Source of the DNA: Vibrio inusitatus
GTDB taxonomy: Bacteria > Pseudomonadota > Gammaproteobacteria > Enterobacterales > Vibrionaceae
Direction: 5' to 3'
NCBI GenBank assembly: GCA_024346935.1
Contig: AP024879.1
Span: forward strand, 372,001 to 436,000
Length of the DNA stretch: 64,000 bases
This document shows positions 28,198-37,176 of the stretch, one piece after another. Made by a program: the position numbers and the translations under genes. Numbering within the stretch: position 1 is the first letter of the stretch; every line of letters starts with the position of its first letter. The notes beneath the pieces were generated by a model. The model saw nothing but the letters and a program-made list of their open reading frames with translations, was not told the DNA's origin and searched no databases.

Positions 28198-28956
28198 TTA
28201 GAACGAGTATGCAACACCTATACGAGTTCTAAGTTGACGGTCGTCGCTTGTAGAACCGGCCCCCTTAACATTCCAAAATTCCATGTATGGGCGGATGTCG
28301 CCAAATTGGTAACCGATGATTGCACCTAGGTCCCAGTTTTCATTAGTGTTGTTGTAAAGGCGAACATCATCGTAGTTGTGCATATAGTTTGCTTCATAGC
28401 TTAAACGGAGGTTCTTTAAGGATTCTTGTGAAAAACGGTACGATCCTGTCAACGTCCACTTGCCTTCTTGGAATGTTTTACCTGCAGAAGCAACGCTAGT
28501 GCCATCAACTAAAGTACGGTTACCGTTGCTGTCGCTGCTAGAGTATTCTCTAAATTCGTGACGATAACGAAGTGCGGTAGTTAGACCAAAACTCGATTTA
28601 TAACCAACACGTAGTTGTGGTTTATAAGTTGTGCGCTCATTACCAAAGGTAACTGGCATACCTGGTTGAATGTACCATTGCTTGTTTATATCGTAGCGAA
28701 TACCCCAATCAAACTCGGAATCACCACGTGTCATTTCATTCCAAAAATCAGTTGCATCGCTACTGTTGAATTTTTGTTCAACGCCAAAGTAAAGTTTTGT
28801 GTTATCAGCAATAGTAACTGAATCGCCAATCTTGATACGTTGTGCGTAAGTTTTCTCATCGTGCTTGTATTCTGCACGGTAGTTAAGAGAACCTGCGCTA
28901 ACTGAGCCTGCAAGTAGAGAGGCTACTACTGCCAATGCGATTTTATTGTTTTTCAT
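28198..28956 (-). CDS. KdgM-family oligosaccharide porin (copy 3)
   Basis: 252 aa. Signal peptide MKNNKIALAVVASLLAGSVSA, mature start GSLNYRAEYKHDEKTYAQR, C-terminal LRTRIGVAYSF. It is nearly identical to copy 4, so the two arose by recent duplication. First gene of a two-gene unit with lipoprotein 1. Confidence 0.9.
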   Translation of the reverse strand: MKNNKIALAVVASLLAGSVSAGSLNYRAEYKHDEKTYAQRIKIGDSVTIADNTKLYFGVEQKFNSSDATDFWNEMTRGDSEFDWGIRYDINKQWYIQPGMPVTFGNERTTYKPQLRVGYKSSFGLTTALRYRHEFREYSSSDSNGNRTLVDGTSVASAGKTFQEGKWTLTGSYRFSQESLKNLRLSYEANYMHNYDDVRLYNNTNENWDLGAIIGYQFGDIRPYMEFWNVKGAGSTSDDRQLRTRIGVAYSF

Positions 28957-28994
28957 GTAATTTTACTTTCCTTAGCGTTGCTTATCTTGACTTA

Positions 28995-29005
28995 ATGTAT
29001 GACAA
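28995..29005 (-). promoter_or_regulatory. Proximal operator of kdgM3
   Basis: ATGTATGACAA, 39 bp upstream of the ATG. Confidence 0.65.
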
Positions 29006-29205
29006 ATAGATTAAGTGGTGTTGTCAAAACTTGCATGTGACCGGCATCACTTCAAAGGTCAGTTTTATATTTTTTGTTGTAATAGGCTGTTACACGGGTC
29101 ATTAAGCGTCTGTTTTAACTCGGTTTTAATTTCCGTGCTGAAAGTTTTTAATAGACCGAGTTGGCTCTGGAAGTGTGCAATATGTCATTCTTTATTTATG
29201 AATAT

Positions 29206-29254
29206 TGATAATTAAAATGGAAGCATACACTTTTGAACCGTGATCTATTTCACG
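29206..29254 (-). promoter_or_regulatory. Likely kdgM3 promoter: degenerate distal operator and CRP site
   Basis: TGATAATTAAAATG (from 29206) aligns with TAATAATACAAATG before kdgM1, and the CRP-like site CGTGATCTATTTCACG (29239-29254; GTGA/TCAC halves) has the same 30.5-bp distance to it as in kdgM1. Confidence 0.55.
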
Positions 29255-29334
29255 CATGTGAATTTCCGAGGAGGATGGCTTTTTAGAGGAATAGGTAGGC
29301 AACTGAGCAGGCTAGGCTAATTAACAAAAAGAAA

Positions 29335-29352
29335 AGCGGCCTAAGGCCGCTT
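29335..29352 (-). terminator. Terminator of the PL7 lipoprotein gene
   Basis: AAGCGGCCTTAGGCCGCTT palindrome followed by TTTCTTTTTG on the minus strand, 32 bp after the stop. Confidence 0.85.
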
Positions 29353-29383
29353 AAAGGTGTTTTTTAATAGTGAAAGTTACTCA

Positions 29384-30367
29384 CTATTGATGAGTAATTT
29401 TTATCTCACTGAAGCTTACGTCAAAGATTTGACCTGAAAGAGATGTGCTTGGCTCTATTTGCGGGTATATGCCGGCTTTGAAGTAAAAACTATTGGAGCT
29501 ATGTGCCCAATTTGGATCTAGTGCATAGCCTGTATTTTCAATCTTTTCTCCCCAGGCAAAAGATTTGCTCACTCCTGCAGCCTCTAATACAATCCCTTCT
29601 TCGTTCACTTCTATATTGTATCGCCAGTTTGTGTTTGCATCTGCCTTGCCTAGGTCTACGCTGAATGATTTGCAATAGCTACAAGATTGATCATCAGGCA
29701 GAAAGGTATTGTTCAAGATTGCCCTGATTGGTTTATTTCCACCTTCCCACTGTAATTTAATAAGGGCTTGTTTGATTTTATAACCATGGACTTGTCCAAC
29801 GATCACTTTCGGATCGTTACCTGATATGTTCGGGTAATCTTCAATCTGCAACTGTGCTTGGAGTTGATGGTTTGAGTTGTCTTCCACTTTCCAGTTTTGA
29901 GTTGACGAAGAGCAGACACTAGAAGCGTTATAGTTATAGAGTTCTCTTAACTCAGAACGTGCATACTTAGTGTTAGTAGTGGTAGCTATCCCAGCGTCAC
30001 CTAAATCTACAATAAAATGAACATCATTATTATCTGCAACATAAAAATAGGGTAGGGACGTCTCCAATGAAAAAATATCCTTGCCACTGCATTTATTCGG
30101 AAGTAACTCCGCAGCACTGTCGCGACTATTTAGACCTGAGCTAACACCCAAGTGCTCTTTATAATATGACTCACTAACAGGAATTGTGATTTTCCATTGT
30201 TCAATGCTCCAACCATCTCCTGGTTCAGTACTATCTGGTGGGGTAGATGGATTACTAGGATTTTCAGGGTTTGATGGAGTTGACGGTGAATTACTTCCAC
30301 CTGAGTCAGAGTTACAGCCAACCAACAATATAGAAAGTAGACTGACAGCAAGTATGTTCTTTTTCAT
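29384..30367 (-). CDS. Alginate lyase, PL7 family, lipoprotein
   Basis: 327 aa from the ATG at 30367 (MKKNILAVSLLSILLVGC), chosen because it starts the signal peptide; the frame opens 75 bases earlier. Lipobox Cys18, then a Ser/Pro/Asn-rich linker (about 19-50), then a PL7 jelly-roll domain with all three signature motifs: RSELRE (137-142), QVHG (192-195) and YFKAGIYPQ (295-303). QVH rather than QIH is often linked to polyM preference (from the family literature). Anchored in a membrane, it should cut alginate to oligomers near the porins. It follows lipoprotein 2, with a hairpin between. Confidence 0.92.
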   Translation of the reverse strand: MKKNILAVSLLSILLVGCNSDSGGSNSPSTPSNPENPSNPSTPPDSTEPGDGWSIEQWKITIPVSESYYKEHLGVSSGLNSRDSAAELLPNKCSGKDIFSLETSLPYFYVADNNDVHFIVDLGDAGIATTTNTKYARSELRELYNYNASSVCSSSTQNWKVEDNSNHQLQAQLQIEDYPNISGNDPKVIVGQVHGYKIKQALIKLQWEGGNKPIRAILNNTFLPDDQSCSYCKSFSVDLGKADANTNWRYNIEVNEEGIVLEAAGVSKSFAWGEKIENTGYALDPNWAHSSNSFYFKAGIYPQIEPSTSLSGQIFDVSFSEIKITHQ

Positions 30368-30430
30368 ATTTGAATGTGCCAAGTTGTAGTTTGTCCAATT
30401 TGTACATTGAAAAATTGGTTTAAACCCTAA

Positions 30431-30456
30431 AAGCCATAGCATTTATGCTATGGCTT
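30431..30456 (-). terminator. Hairpin after lipoprotein 2
   Basis: AAGCCATAGCAT-AA-ATGCTATGGCTT on the minus strand, then TTTAGGG. The T run is short, so read-through into the PL7 gene is possible; no separate promoter for PL7 is obvious in the 60 bp that remain. Confidence 0.7.
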
Positions 30457-30488
30457 GAGGTCATGTAGTTCTGTTATTGTTTGAAGAT

Positions 30489-31943
30489 TTACTCTTGAAC
30501 AATCGCGTTGTATCCGCTCTTGTCGTATTCAGTGGTGCTTGGATCAGCACCTAAGTCTGTTCCTAACGCGAAACCTTCGAAGTCGTCCATGTGCAGCGCA
30601 GTCTTGCCAGCCGTATCTGAGTAGAGAGCTAGGTTATCAAGATCAATAGTGTGACCATTGGTGATTGTATCCGAATTACCTGTACCAACTTGAACCGCAA
30701 CGTATCGTGTAGAAACGTTGGCTTGTGTTATTCTGCGCTCATATTCACCGATCAAGTTGCCATTAACGTAGAGATTGTAATTATTACCTGAATTAGTATC
30801 CCAATCTACGCTCAGTTTATTCCAATCACTAGCATTAATCGTTGTCCCTGTTTCCGTCCACGTGTCTGATGTTGCTGGTCGGTGATAGACTCTGCCATCT
30901 TCCCTAAGGCGAACAGATATGATTTGTCCTACGTCTTTTAATTGATCATCAACGCCGAAGACTGTAAATACTGCACTTTGATCAGAAGGGTTCTTGATGT
31001 AAACAGATGCCTTGCCTTGCTCATGAATACGCTCACTTGTTCCTAAAGAGTAGCGAAGTTCACCAGCGTCATTCACCTCGTCATTGTCATCATGAAGGGC
31101 AACATATTTGCCTGCTGGCATGTCAACTGCTCCGTCGTTGTTATCTTCGTCTGGATTGTTTTCACCACCAAGACTAATAACCATTACATCTTCAGCACGG
31201 TTATAACGAACACCGTTCAAATCATGACCGTTACCATAGCCTGCATCAAAGTCATCTTCGAAAATCAATTCATTTTCTGATTCGTTGCCTTGATAAATCT
31301 TAAAGTTGTCAGCTAGCATTTCATGGTTTGATTTTCCGCTATTGTCACCAACTTTTAATGTAATGTTCTCTACTGGGTTAGTGCTTGCAACATCAAAAGG
31401 ACCGTATTCTTGATCATTGATTGTAAAACTGAAGGAATCAGTGGTCCAAGTGGCTTTAACTTTCAGTTCTTCACCTTCAGTGTATGTGCCACCAGCGTCA
31501 GTCAAACCAGATGCCGGATCACGATACTTAACTTTACCACCACCAAGTACTACTTCACCACGAAGTCCAGAGTTACTAGCATCGGCTGTGTGAATCTGAA
31601 TGTATGCATTTTCAGTTTCTGGACGCCCATCTTCACGAACACCATCTTGGTAAGTCAAATCTACAGTCAAGAAGCCTTCAGGGATATTATCTACTGCAGT
31701 GTCTGATTTGCTTTCAGATAGTTTTACACGTAATTGACCTGACCCTTGGACAAAGTTATCTTGAATCTGTACAAAGTAGTTAGCACCAGGAACGATCTCG
31801 TCACCACCACCAGTACCACCACCAGTATCTCCACCACCAGTGCCACCACCAGTTGCGCTATTCTCACTACCTACATCAAAGTCACAACCAAACAAAAATG
31901 CACTTGAAAGTGCTACTGCGATTGCTGTTTTAGAAACTTTCAT
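30489..31943 (-). CDS. Lipoprotein 2 with two concanavalin-like modules, function unknown
   Basis: 484 aa. Signal peptide MKVSKTAIAVALSSAFLFGC, Cys20, Asp at +2, then a Gly/Thr-rich linker (GGGTGGGDTGGG). Module B (about 55-255: LRVKLSESK ... VKYRD ... YTEGEELKVKATW ... LADNFKIY) recurs in lipoprotein 3; module C (about 270-465) includes WNKLSVDWD and YNLYVNGNLIGEY, typical of LamG/concanavalin-like carbohydrate-binding folds. Two FEDDFDxGxG..Y-type junctions end the modules. No catalytic residues are recognised. It lies 94 bp after kdgM4 on the same strand. Confidence 0.82.
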   Translation of the reverse strand: MKVSKTAIAVALSSAFLFGCDFDVGSENSATGGGTGGGDTGGGTGGGDEIVPGANYFVQIQDNFVQGSGQLRVKLSESKSDTAVDNIPEGFLTVDLTYQDGVREDGRPETENAYIQIHTADASNSGLRGEVVLGGGKVKYRDPASGLTDAGGTYTEGEELKVKATWTTDSFSFTINDQEYGPFDVASTNPVENITLKVGDNSGKSNHEMLADNFKIYQGNESENELIFEDDFDAGYGNGHDLNGVRYNRAEDVMVISLGGENNPDEDNNDGAVDMPAGKYVALHDDNDEVNDAGELRYSLGTSERIHEQGKASVYIKNPSDQSAVFTVFGVDDQLKDVGQIISVRLREDGRVYHRPATSDTWTETGTTINASDWNKLSVDWDTNSGNNYNLYVNGNLIGEYERRITQANVSTRYVAVQVGTGNSDTITNGHTIDLDNLALYSDTAGKTALHMDDFEGFALGTDLGADPSTTEYDKSGYNAIVQE

Positions 31944-32037
31944 ATTTTTCTCTCTTTTAATTCATTGCTTTGGCTAGACGGAATAAATGTCATTTTTCGC
32001 TGTCTAGCCATTTCTGTATCTATAAATTGATAATTAC

Positions 32038-32796
32038 TTAGAACGAGTAAGAAACGCCTACACGAGTTCTCAACTGACGGTCGTCTGAAGTAGAGCCTGA
32101 GCCTTTAACGTTCCAAAATTCCATGTATGGACGGATGTTGCCGAACTGGTAGCCAATGATGCCGCCAATATCCCAGTTTTCGTTGGTGTTGTTGTAAAGG
32201 CGAACATCATCGTAGTTGTGCATGTAGTTTGCTTCATAGCTTAGGCGAAGGTTCTTCAAAGATGCTTGTGAAAAACGGTATGAACCTGTCAGCGTCCATT
32301 TACCCTCTTGGAAGGTTTTACCTGCTGACGCGACACTAGTGCCATCAACTAAAGTACGGTTGCCGTTGCTATCGCTATCTGAATACTCTCTGAATTCATG
32401 GCGGTAACGAAGTGCAGTTGTTAGACCAAAGCTAGATCTGTAACCAACACGTAGTTGTGGTTTATAAGTTGTGCGCTCGTTACCAAAAGTGATTGGCATG
32501 CCTGGTTGGAAATACCACTGTTTGTTTAGATCGTAACGAATTCCCCAATCGAACTCAGAATCACCACGTGTCATTTGGTTCCAAAAGTCTGTTGTATCGC
32601 TGCTTTGGAATTTTTGTTCAACGCTAAAGTAAAGTTTTGTCTTATCTGCAATATTCACAGATTCGCCGATTTTGATACGTTGAGCGTAGGTTTCTTCGTC
32701 GTGTTTGTATTCTGCACGGTAGTTAAGAGAACCTGCGCTAACTGAGCCTGCGAATAGGGATGCGACCACTGCTAATGCGATTTTATTATTTTTCAT
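32038..32796 (-). CDS. KdgM-family oligosaccharide porin (copy 4)
   Basis: 252 aa. It differs from copy 3 at only a few positions (for example DEET vs DEKT, FQSSDTTD vs FNSSDATD). Signal peptide MKNNKIALAVVASLFAGSVSA, C-terminal LRTRVGVSYSF. First gene of a unit with lipoprotein 2 and probably the PL7 lyase. Confidence 0.9.
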   Translation of the reverse strand: MKNNKIALAVVASLFAGSVSAGSLNYRAEYKHDEETYAQRIKIGESVNIADKTKLYFSVEQKFQSSDTTDFWNQMTRGDSEFDWGIRYDLNKQWYFQPGMPITFGNERTTYKPQLRVGYRSSFGLTTALRYRHEFREYSDSDSNGNRTLVDGTSVASAGKTFQEGKWTLTGSYRFSQASLKNLRLSYEANYMHNYDDVRLYNNTNENWDIGGIIGYQFGNIRPYMEFWNVKGSGSTSDDRQLRTRVGVSYSF

Positions 32797-32836
32797 GGAA
32801 TTTCACTTTCCTTGGGATGTCTTTGTAATTGACTTA

Positions 32837-32847
32837 ATGTATGACAA
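32837..32847 (-). promoter_or_regulatory. Proximal operator of kdgM4
   Basis: ATGTATGACAA, 41 bp upstream of the ATG. Confidence 0.65.
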
Positions 32848-33270
32848 TTAGTTTATGGAAATGAAACGTTGGAAACTGTGACGAAAGTACAGATTATTAT
32901 TTAGACATCCAACTTCTAAAAAAAAATGAGAGCGAGATCTCCTAAAAACTCACGCTTCTGACCAAAAAACGGCCTGACTTCATGTTTTTTTATTAGGGTT
33001 TATCTTCTGTTTTATATGATTAATTGGGTTGTTATGCCATTGGTGGCACTATACTTGGAGGTATTGACTGCTCAATGAAAGCGGAAAGCATATGAATGTG
33101 TTATTAGTGCATCTAGTGGAGTATTTTACCGCTTACTTTAGGTCTTTTTATACCAAACCTAACTGTTTAATTTGGTAGACCATTATGGCGATAGCTTTGA
33201 TGTGTTTATTGTTTAAACTCGCAATAAATAGCATTTAACCGTAACATTTACTTACAAAAAACTCGGCTAT

Positions 33271-33281
33271 TTGTAATACAA
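33271..33281. promoter_or_regulatory. Perfect operator copy far upstream of kdgM4
   Basis: TTGTAATACAA, extended to TTTGTAATACAAA, 475 bp upstream of the kdgM4 ATG. It could serve a distal kdgM4 promoter or an unannotated transcript. Confidence 0.65.
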
Positions 33282-34043
33282 ATTAAGGGATATTGATAGG
33301 CTATACCCCATTATCGATCTTGATGAGATTTAAGTGTACAGGGGTCTGAGTTCAGTTTGAGAATCAGTGAAGTATAGATATCTAGATAGAGAAAGGTTTT
33401 CTAAGTGAGAGCAAGAAGGCTAGATATGGCGTAGATCCCTGTTAGCACGGCCTACACCCTAATACATGAGCTTAGACTTTCAATTCTGGCGGATAGTTTA
33501 AGTACTCAAGTGTTATTACGTAGGTAATTAGAGATGCTGAATTAATAATTACTTCCAATGCAAGCCTTGCGGTGTAAGCAAGTGTTACTAGATTATTAGG
33601 CTTTAAAAACCGACGTAGGCTGATAAACCGGCTTGTAGTTTTATAAAAGCTGAATGTTTAATATCAATAAAGGCTAAATGTTTCTGTTTTTCAATGTAGG
33701 AGGGCAGCCTTCACACTCATTGTCTAAGATGCACAGTTCGTAAAGTTTATTTGTTTCTTAAAGAGACTATTGAACGGGTAGATGGCAATTGTGGGCGTAG
33801 GATTTTTGTTTAGGTATAAAACTATTGGCTTCAAACGAAACACGAGTTTTTATTGTCTGTAAATAGCTAAAGTTTCGAGTGGATGTAGATATTTATTTTA
33901 TCCGACCAAGCTGAAATTTAGGAGCTGATGGTGTTAGTTTACAGCGAGGGGTTGCCATCATTAACGAGCTATAAAGCGTGTAGGGTCATGTTGACCTCGA
34001 CGTGAAAGTGTTAGTGGTAGTTCAATTATCTTATGTAATAAAA

Positions 34044-34068
34044 AAGCCATAGCTAATTGCTATGGCTT
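34044..34068 (-). terminator. Terminator of lipoprotein 3 gene
   Basis: AAGCCATAGC-AATTA-GCTATGGCTT followed by a T run on the minus strand, almost the same hairpin as after lipoproteins 1 and 2. Confidence 0.85.
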
Positions 34069-34091
34069 AGGTTTTAGATTATGCCAATGAT

Positions 34092-35858
34092 TTAGAATAA
34101 TTCTGAATCTAGGTCGTCAAAATATGTATAAGTACCGGTTGTTTTACCATCACCATTGTAAACTGCGAACAAAGTTGGCGCACCTGTATCATTTTCGGCT
34201 ACTAGATCGTACTCAACCTCAGAGTCTACATATGAAGTAAACTCTTCACCGTTAATCGTTACAGTAATCGCGGTATCTACCCAAGCAACAGTTACATCAA
34301 CCCAAGTATCTTGTTCATAATTAGCTAATGCTTTTTGAGAGCCTGATTGGTTCCTAAATTTAACTTCTGAAGAACCAAAAGCAATTTCAGTGAATCTAGC
34401 GCTGGAAGAAGCACTTTCAGACGTACCTAAGAACAAATAAGAAGATTTAACATACCCGTCAGCTGGGATGTAAACAGAAGTAGACACTGAACCACTACTA
34501 GCGGCACCACCTTTAAAGTATCTTGAAACAACAGGTTTAGTACCTGTGTCTATGTTGTTACCATTATTATCTTCCAGATATAATGAGTTCGAACCAGATT
34601 TCGCGACTACATCGCTGATTGATGCAATGTTGTTAGTCGAACCATCTACTTGATTAACAATATAGTCACTATTTGCGGCATCGATTTGAGTACCAATAGT
34701 GTATGAATCAAAATTATCAGTGATTTCACCTGGTGCTGGTGGATCAACAGGGTCTGCAGGCTCTTCTGGAGTATTACCAACTACAACTGCTTCAGAACTG
34801 TTGTTGTTATATGGTTTGCTATTAAGTATGGTACCTACGCTATAACTATCGAAGTTGTCTTCAAAGATCAAAGCTTCTGAACCACTGTCATTTGAATACA
34901 CTTTTAGATTATCTGCAAGAACTTCATAATTGTTAGTACTTCCGTTGTCACCAAGACGTATTGCAACGATTTCTACAGGTGCGTTTTCTGGAATTTCATT
35001 GGCAGTGTAAGAGTGCTCTACATCATTAACTTTGAAGTTAAAGACGCCATCGTCCCAATTAGCTTCGATGCTTAGATCTTCACCCTCTTCATAAGTACCA
35101 ACAATTTCAACTAATGCTTTATTGTTGTCACGATATTTAATTTTTCCAGCTTCTAAAGCAATTTCACCATGAAGGTTTGTAGTAGAAGTACCTGAAGCAT
35201 ACAACGAGATATAAGCATTCTTGCTGTTAGCATCTCCAATTGAATCTTCATCTTCTTGATAGACAAGATCTACGGTTACTTTTCCAGAGGTAATAGGTTC
35301 AAAATCATTATCCGCTAGTTTTAGCCTTAGCTCACCAGTATCAGTATCTGATGTATCAATAATCTGCACATAGTTATTAAAACCAGCATCAGCATTCGCG
35401 GCATCTACGGCTGCTTTAATATCAGCATTACTTGTATCATCAGCACCGATAAGAACGCCTTCCGAAGCAGTATCTACAGTGAACACGCCGTTATCTACAG
35501 TATATGTGCCTGAAACTTCACTACCAGTACCTGCTTCATCGTAGTACGTGAAGGTAATTTCACCTGCTTCAGCATCGTCTGTATATGGAGTCAGTTTTAT
35601 TTCGTAGGTGTTAGGAGTAGCGTCATCGTCATAATACTTTAGGTTTGTACCATCGAAGACATACACATTTGGAAGGCCAATTGCCTGAGTTGAAGCACCT
35701 GACGCGTCTTCAAAGTTCCATAGTGGACCAATTACTTCTGAAGTAGGAGTTGTTGGTTCACTACCACCACCACTACTATCCTCTCCAACATCAAAGTCAC
35801 AACCGAACAAGAATGTTGCTGATATCGCTACTGCGATTGCTGATTTAGAAATTTCCAT
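34092..35858 (-). CDS. Lipoprotein 3 with N-terminal module and two concanavalin-like modules
   Basis: 588 aa. Signal peptide MEISKSAIAVAISATFLFGC with Cys20 and Asp at +2. Module A (about 40-155) is shared with lipoprotein 1; module B (about 160-365: LRLKLADNDF ... IKYRD ... YEEGEDLSIEANW ... LADNLKVY) with lipoprotein 2; a Pro/Glu linker (EEPADPVDPPAPGE) leads to a concanavalin-like C-terminal domain (about 385-588). It is a mosaic of the other two. No lyase motif is seen; a carbohydrate-binding role beside a porin is inferred. It lies 79 bp after kdgM5. Confidence 0.82.
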   Translation of the reverse strand: MEISKSAIAVAISATFLFGCDFDVGEDSSGGGSEPTTPTSEVIGPLWNFEDASGASTQAIGLPNVYVFDGTNLKYYDDDATPNTYEIKLTPYTDDAEAGEITFTYYDEAGTGSEVSGTYTVDNGVFTVDTASEGVLIGADDTSNADIKAAVDAANADAGFNNYVQIIDTSDTDTGELRLKLADNDFEPITSGKVTVDLVYQEDEDSIGDANSKNAYISLYASGTSTTNLHGEIALEAGKIKYRDNNKALVEIVGTYEEGEDLSIEANWDDGVFNFKVNDVEHSYTANEIPENAPVEIVAIRLGDNGSTNNYEVLADNLKVYSNDSGSEALIFEDNFDSYSVGTILNSKPYNNNSSEAVVVGNTPEEPADPVDPPAPGEITDNFDSYTIGTQIDAANSDYIVNQVDGSTNNIASISDVVAKSGSNSLYLEDNNGNNIDTGTKPVVSRYFKGGAASSGSVSTSVYIPADGYVKSSYLFLGTSESASSSARFTEIAFGSSEVKFRNQSGSQKALANYEQDTWVDVTVAWVDTAITVTINGEEFTSYVDSEVEYDLVAENDTGAPTLFAVYNGDGKTTGTYTYFDDLDSELF

Positions 35859-35937
35859 ATAACTACTCTCTTTTCACGTTAGTAATAGAACGAGTGACTC
35901 CTTGTTACTCGTTCTTATTGTGTTTATTTAGGTCTTA

Positions 35938-36702
35938 TTAGAATGCGTATTTTAGGCCAAGACGTGTTCTTAGCTGACGGTTGTCTTCTGCTGAAGATCC
36001 TTGGTCAACTGTCCAGAATTCCATGTAAGGTTGGAAGTTATCGACTTGGTAACCAACCTTAATACCTAGATCCCATTCCCAATCGTTACCGTCTGCTTTA
36101 CGTTCGTTTTCGTAACTCTTGTTGTAGTTAGCTTCGTAGCTAAGTTTTAAGTTTTTTAAGCTCTCTTGAGAGAACTTATAAGAACCCGTTAGAGTCCACT
36201 TACCTTGTTGAATTGTTTTGTCAGCACGGTCTACTTTGTTGCCGTCAGTATCGGTGAATGTGCCGCCTTCACTGTTGTAGTCTTGGAACTCATGACGGTA
36301 ACGAAGCGCTGTAGTCAAACCAAAATCTGCTTTATAACCTACGCGAAGTTGAGGTTTGTAAGTGGTTTTTGTTTCAGCAAAGGTAATTGGCATACCTGGT
36401 TGTATGTACCAATTATTATTAATTTTGTATTGAACGCCCCAATCAAACTCTGAATCACCGCGAGAGGTGTTGTTCCAGAAATCTACTGAACCGTCGTCAT
36501 TCGACTCACTTTGCCACTTTTGCTCGACGCTAAAGTAAAGCTTTGCTTCGTCAGATAACTTTGTGCTTGAACCGATCTTTGCACGGTGAGCCCATTTTTC
36601 ATCATCGTGTTTGTATTCTGTGCGGTAATCAAGGGAACCAGCGTTTACTGCGCCTGCAAAAAGTGTAGCTACCACAGCTAATGCAATTTTATTGTTTTTC
36701 AT
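35938..36702 (-). CDS. KdgM-family oligosaccharide porin (copy 5)
   Basis: 254 aa from the ATG at 36702 (MKNNKIALAVVATLFAGAVNA), which starts the signal peptide; the open frame extends 33 bases upstream but those residues do not fit a signal peptide. Mature start GSLDYRTEYKHDDEKWAHR; C-terminal LRTRLGLKYAF. First gene of a unit with lipoprotein 3. Confidence 0.9.
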   Translation of the reverse strand: MKNNKIALAVVATLFAGAVNAGSLDYRTEYKHDDEKWAHRAKIGSSTKLSDEAKLYFSVEQKWQSESNDDGSVDFWNNTSRGDSEFDWGVQYKINNNWYIQPGMPITFAETKTTYKPQLRVGYKADFGLTTALRYRHEFQDYNSEGGTFTDTDGNKVDRADKTIQQGKWTLTGSYKFSQESLKNLKLSYEANYNKSYENERKADGNDWEWDLGIKVGYQVDNFQPYMEFWTVDQGSSAEDNRQLRTRLGLKYAF

Positions 36703-36743
36703 TGGGAGTTTTACCTTTAATACCTGTTTCGGCATTTGAGTTA

Positions 36744-36754
36744 ATGTATGACAA
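36744..36754 (-). promoter_or_regulatory. Proximal operator of kdgM5
   Basis: ATGTATGACAA, 42 bp upstream of the chosen ATG. It would lie only 9 bp upstream of the alternative start at 36735, another reason to prefer the shorter protein. Confidence 0.65.
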
Positions 36755-37165
36755 ATAGTTTATGGTAACACTTCGTTACAAACTGTGACGTATGTACAAT
36801 TTGATGCTTAGACTTGTAATGCATAAAAAAAAGTTTGGGCGAGATCTCAAATCTAACCAAGTAATGGCCAAAAAGTGTGCGTTTGATTTGTTTGTTTCAC
36901 GATTATCAGCTTAAATTTTGCGTTTATTTATGCTTTTAGTGTCTTTTCTTGAGAAAAAATGGAGTTATAAAATTTATTTCAACCATATTTTGTATCCATT
37001 TATTTCTAAATGTAATGCTGATTTACAGGTTTGTAGGTGGAAATTGATACGAAAACTGTTGACTGTTGGGATGTCTAATTAAGGTTTTTTGATGGTGTTG
37101 CGTTGTATTGGTCAGGCTATAAACAATACAAATGCTGTATATATTCCGATGTTATTCATCAAGTT

Positions 37166-37176
37166 TAATAATACAA
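37166..37176 (-). promoter_or_regulatory. Degenerate distal operator of kdgM5
   Basis: TAATAATACAA, the same 11-mer as the distal copy before kdgM1, 464 bp upstream of the ATG. No good CRP-like site is beside it. Confidence 0.4.

Larger units (their letters stand above)
28957..29383. other. Upstream region of kdgM3 and downstream region of the PL7 gene
   Basis: No gene. It holds the kdgM3 control sites and the PL7 terminator (separate entries). Confidence 0.5.
32797..34091. other. 1.3-kb non-coding region upstream of kdgM4
   Basis: I find no credible gene: there are no long open frames with a ribosome-binding site. It holds the proximal operator of kdgM4, a perfect operator at 33271-33281 and the terminator of lipoprotein 3. 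The remaining sequence is AT-rich and may be decayed. Confidence 0.5.
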
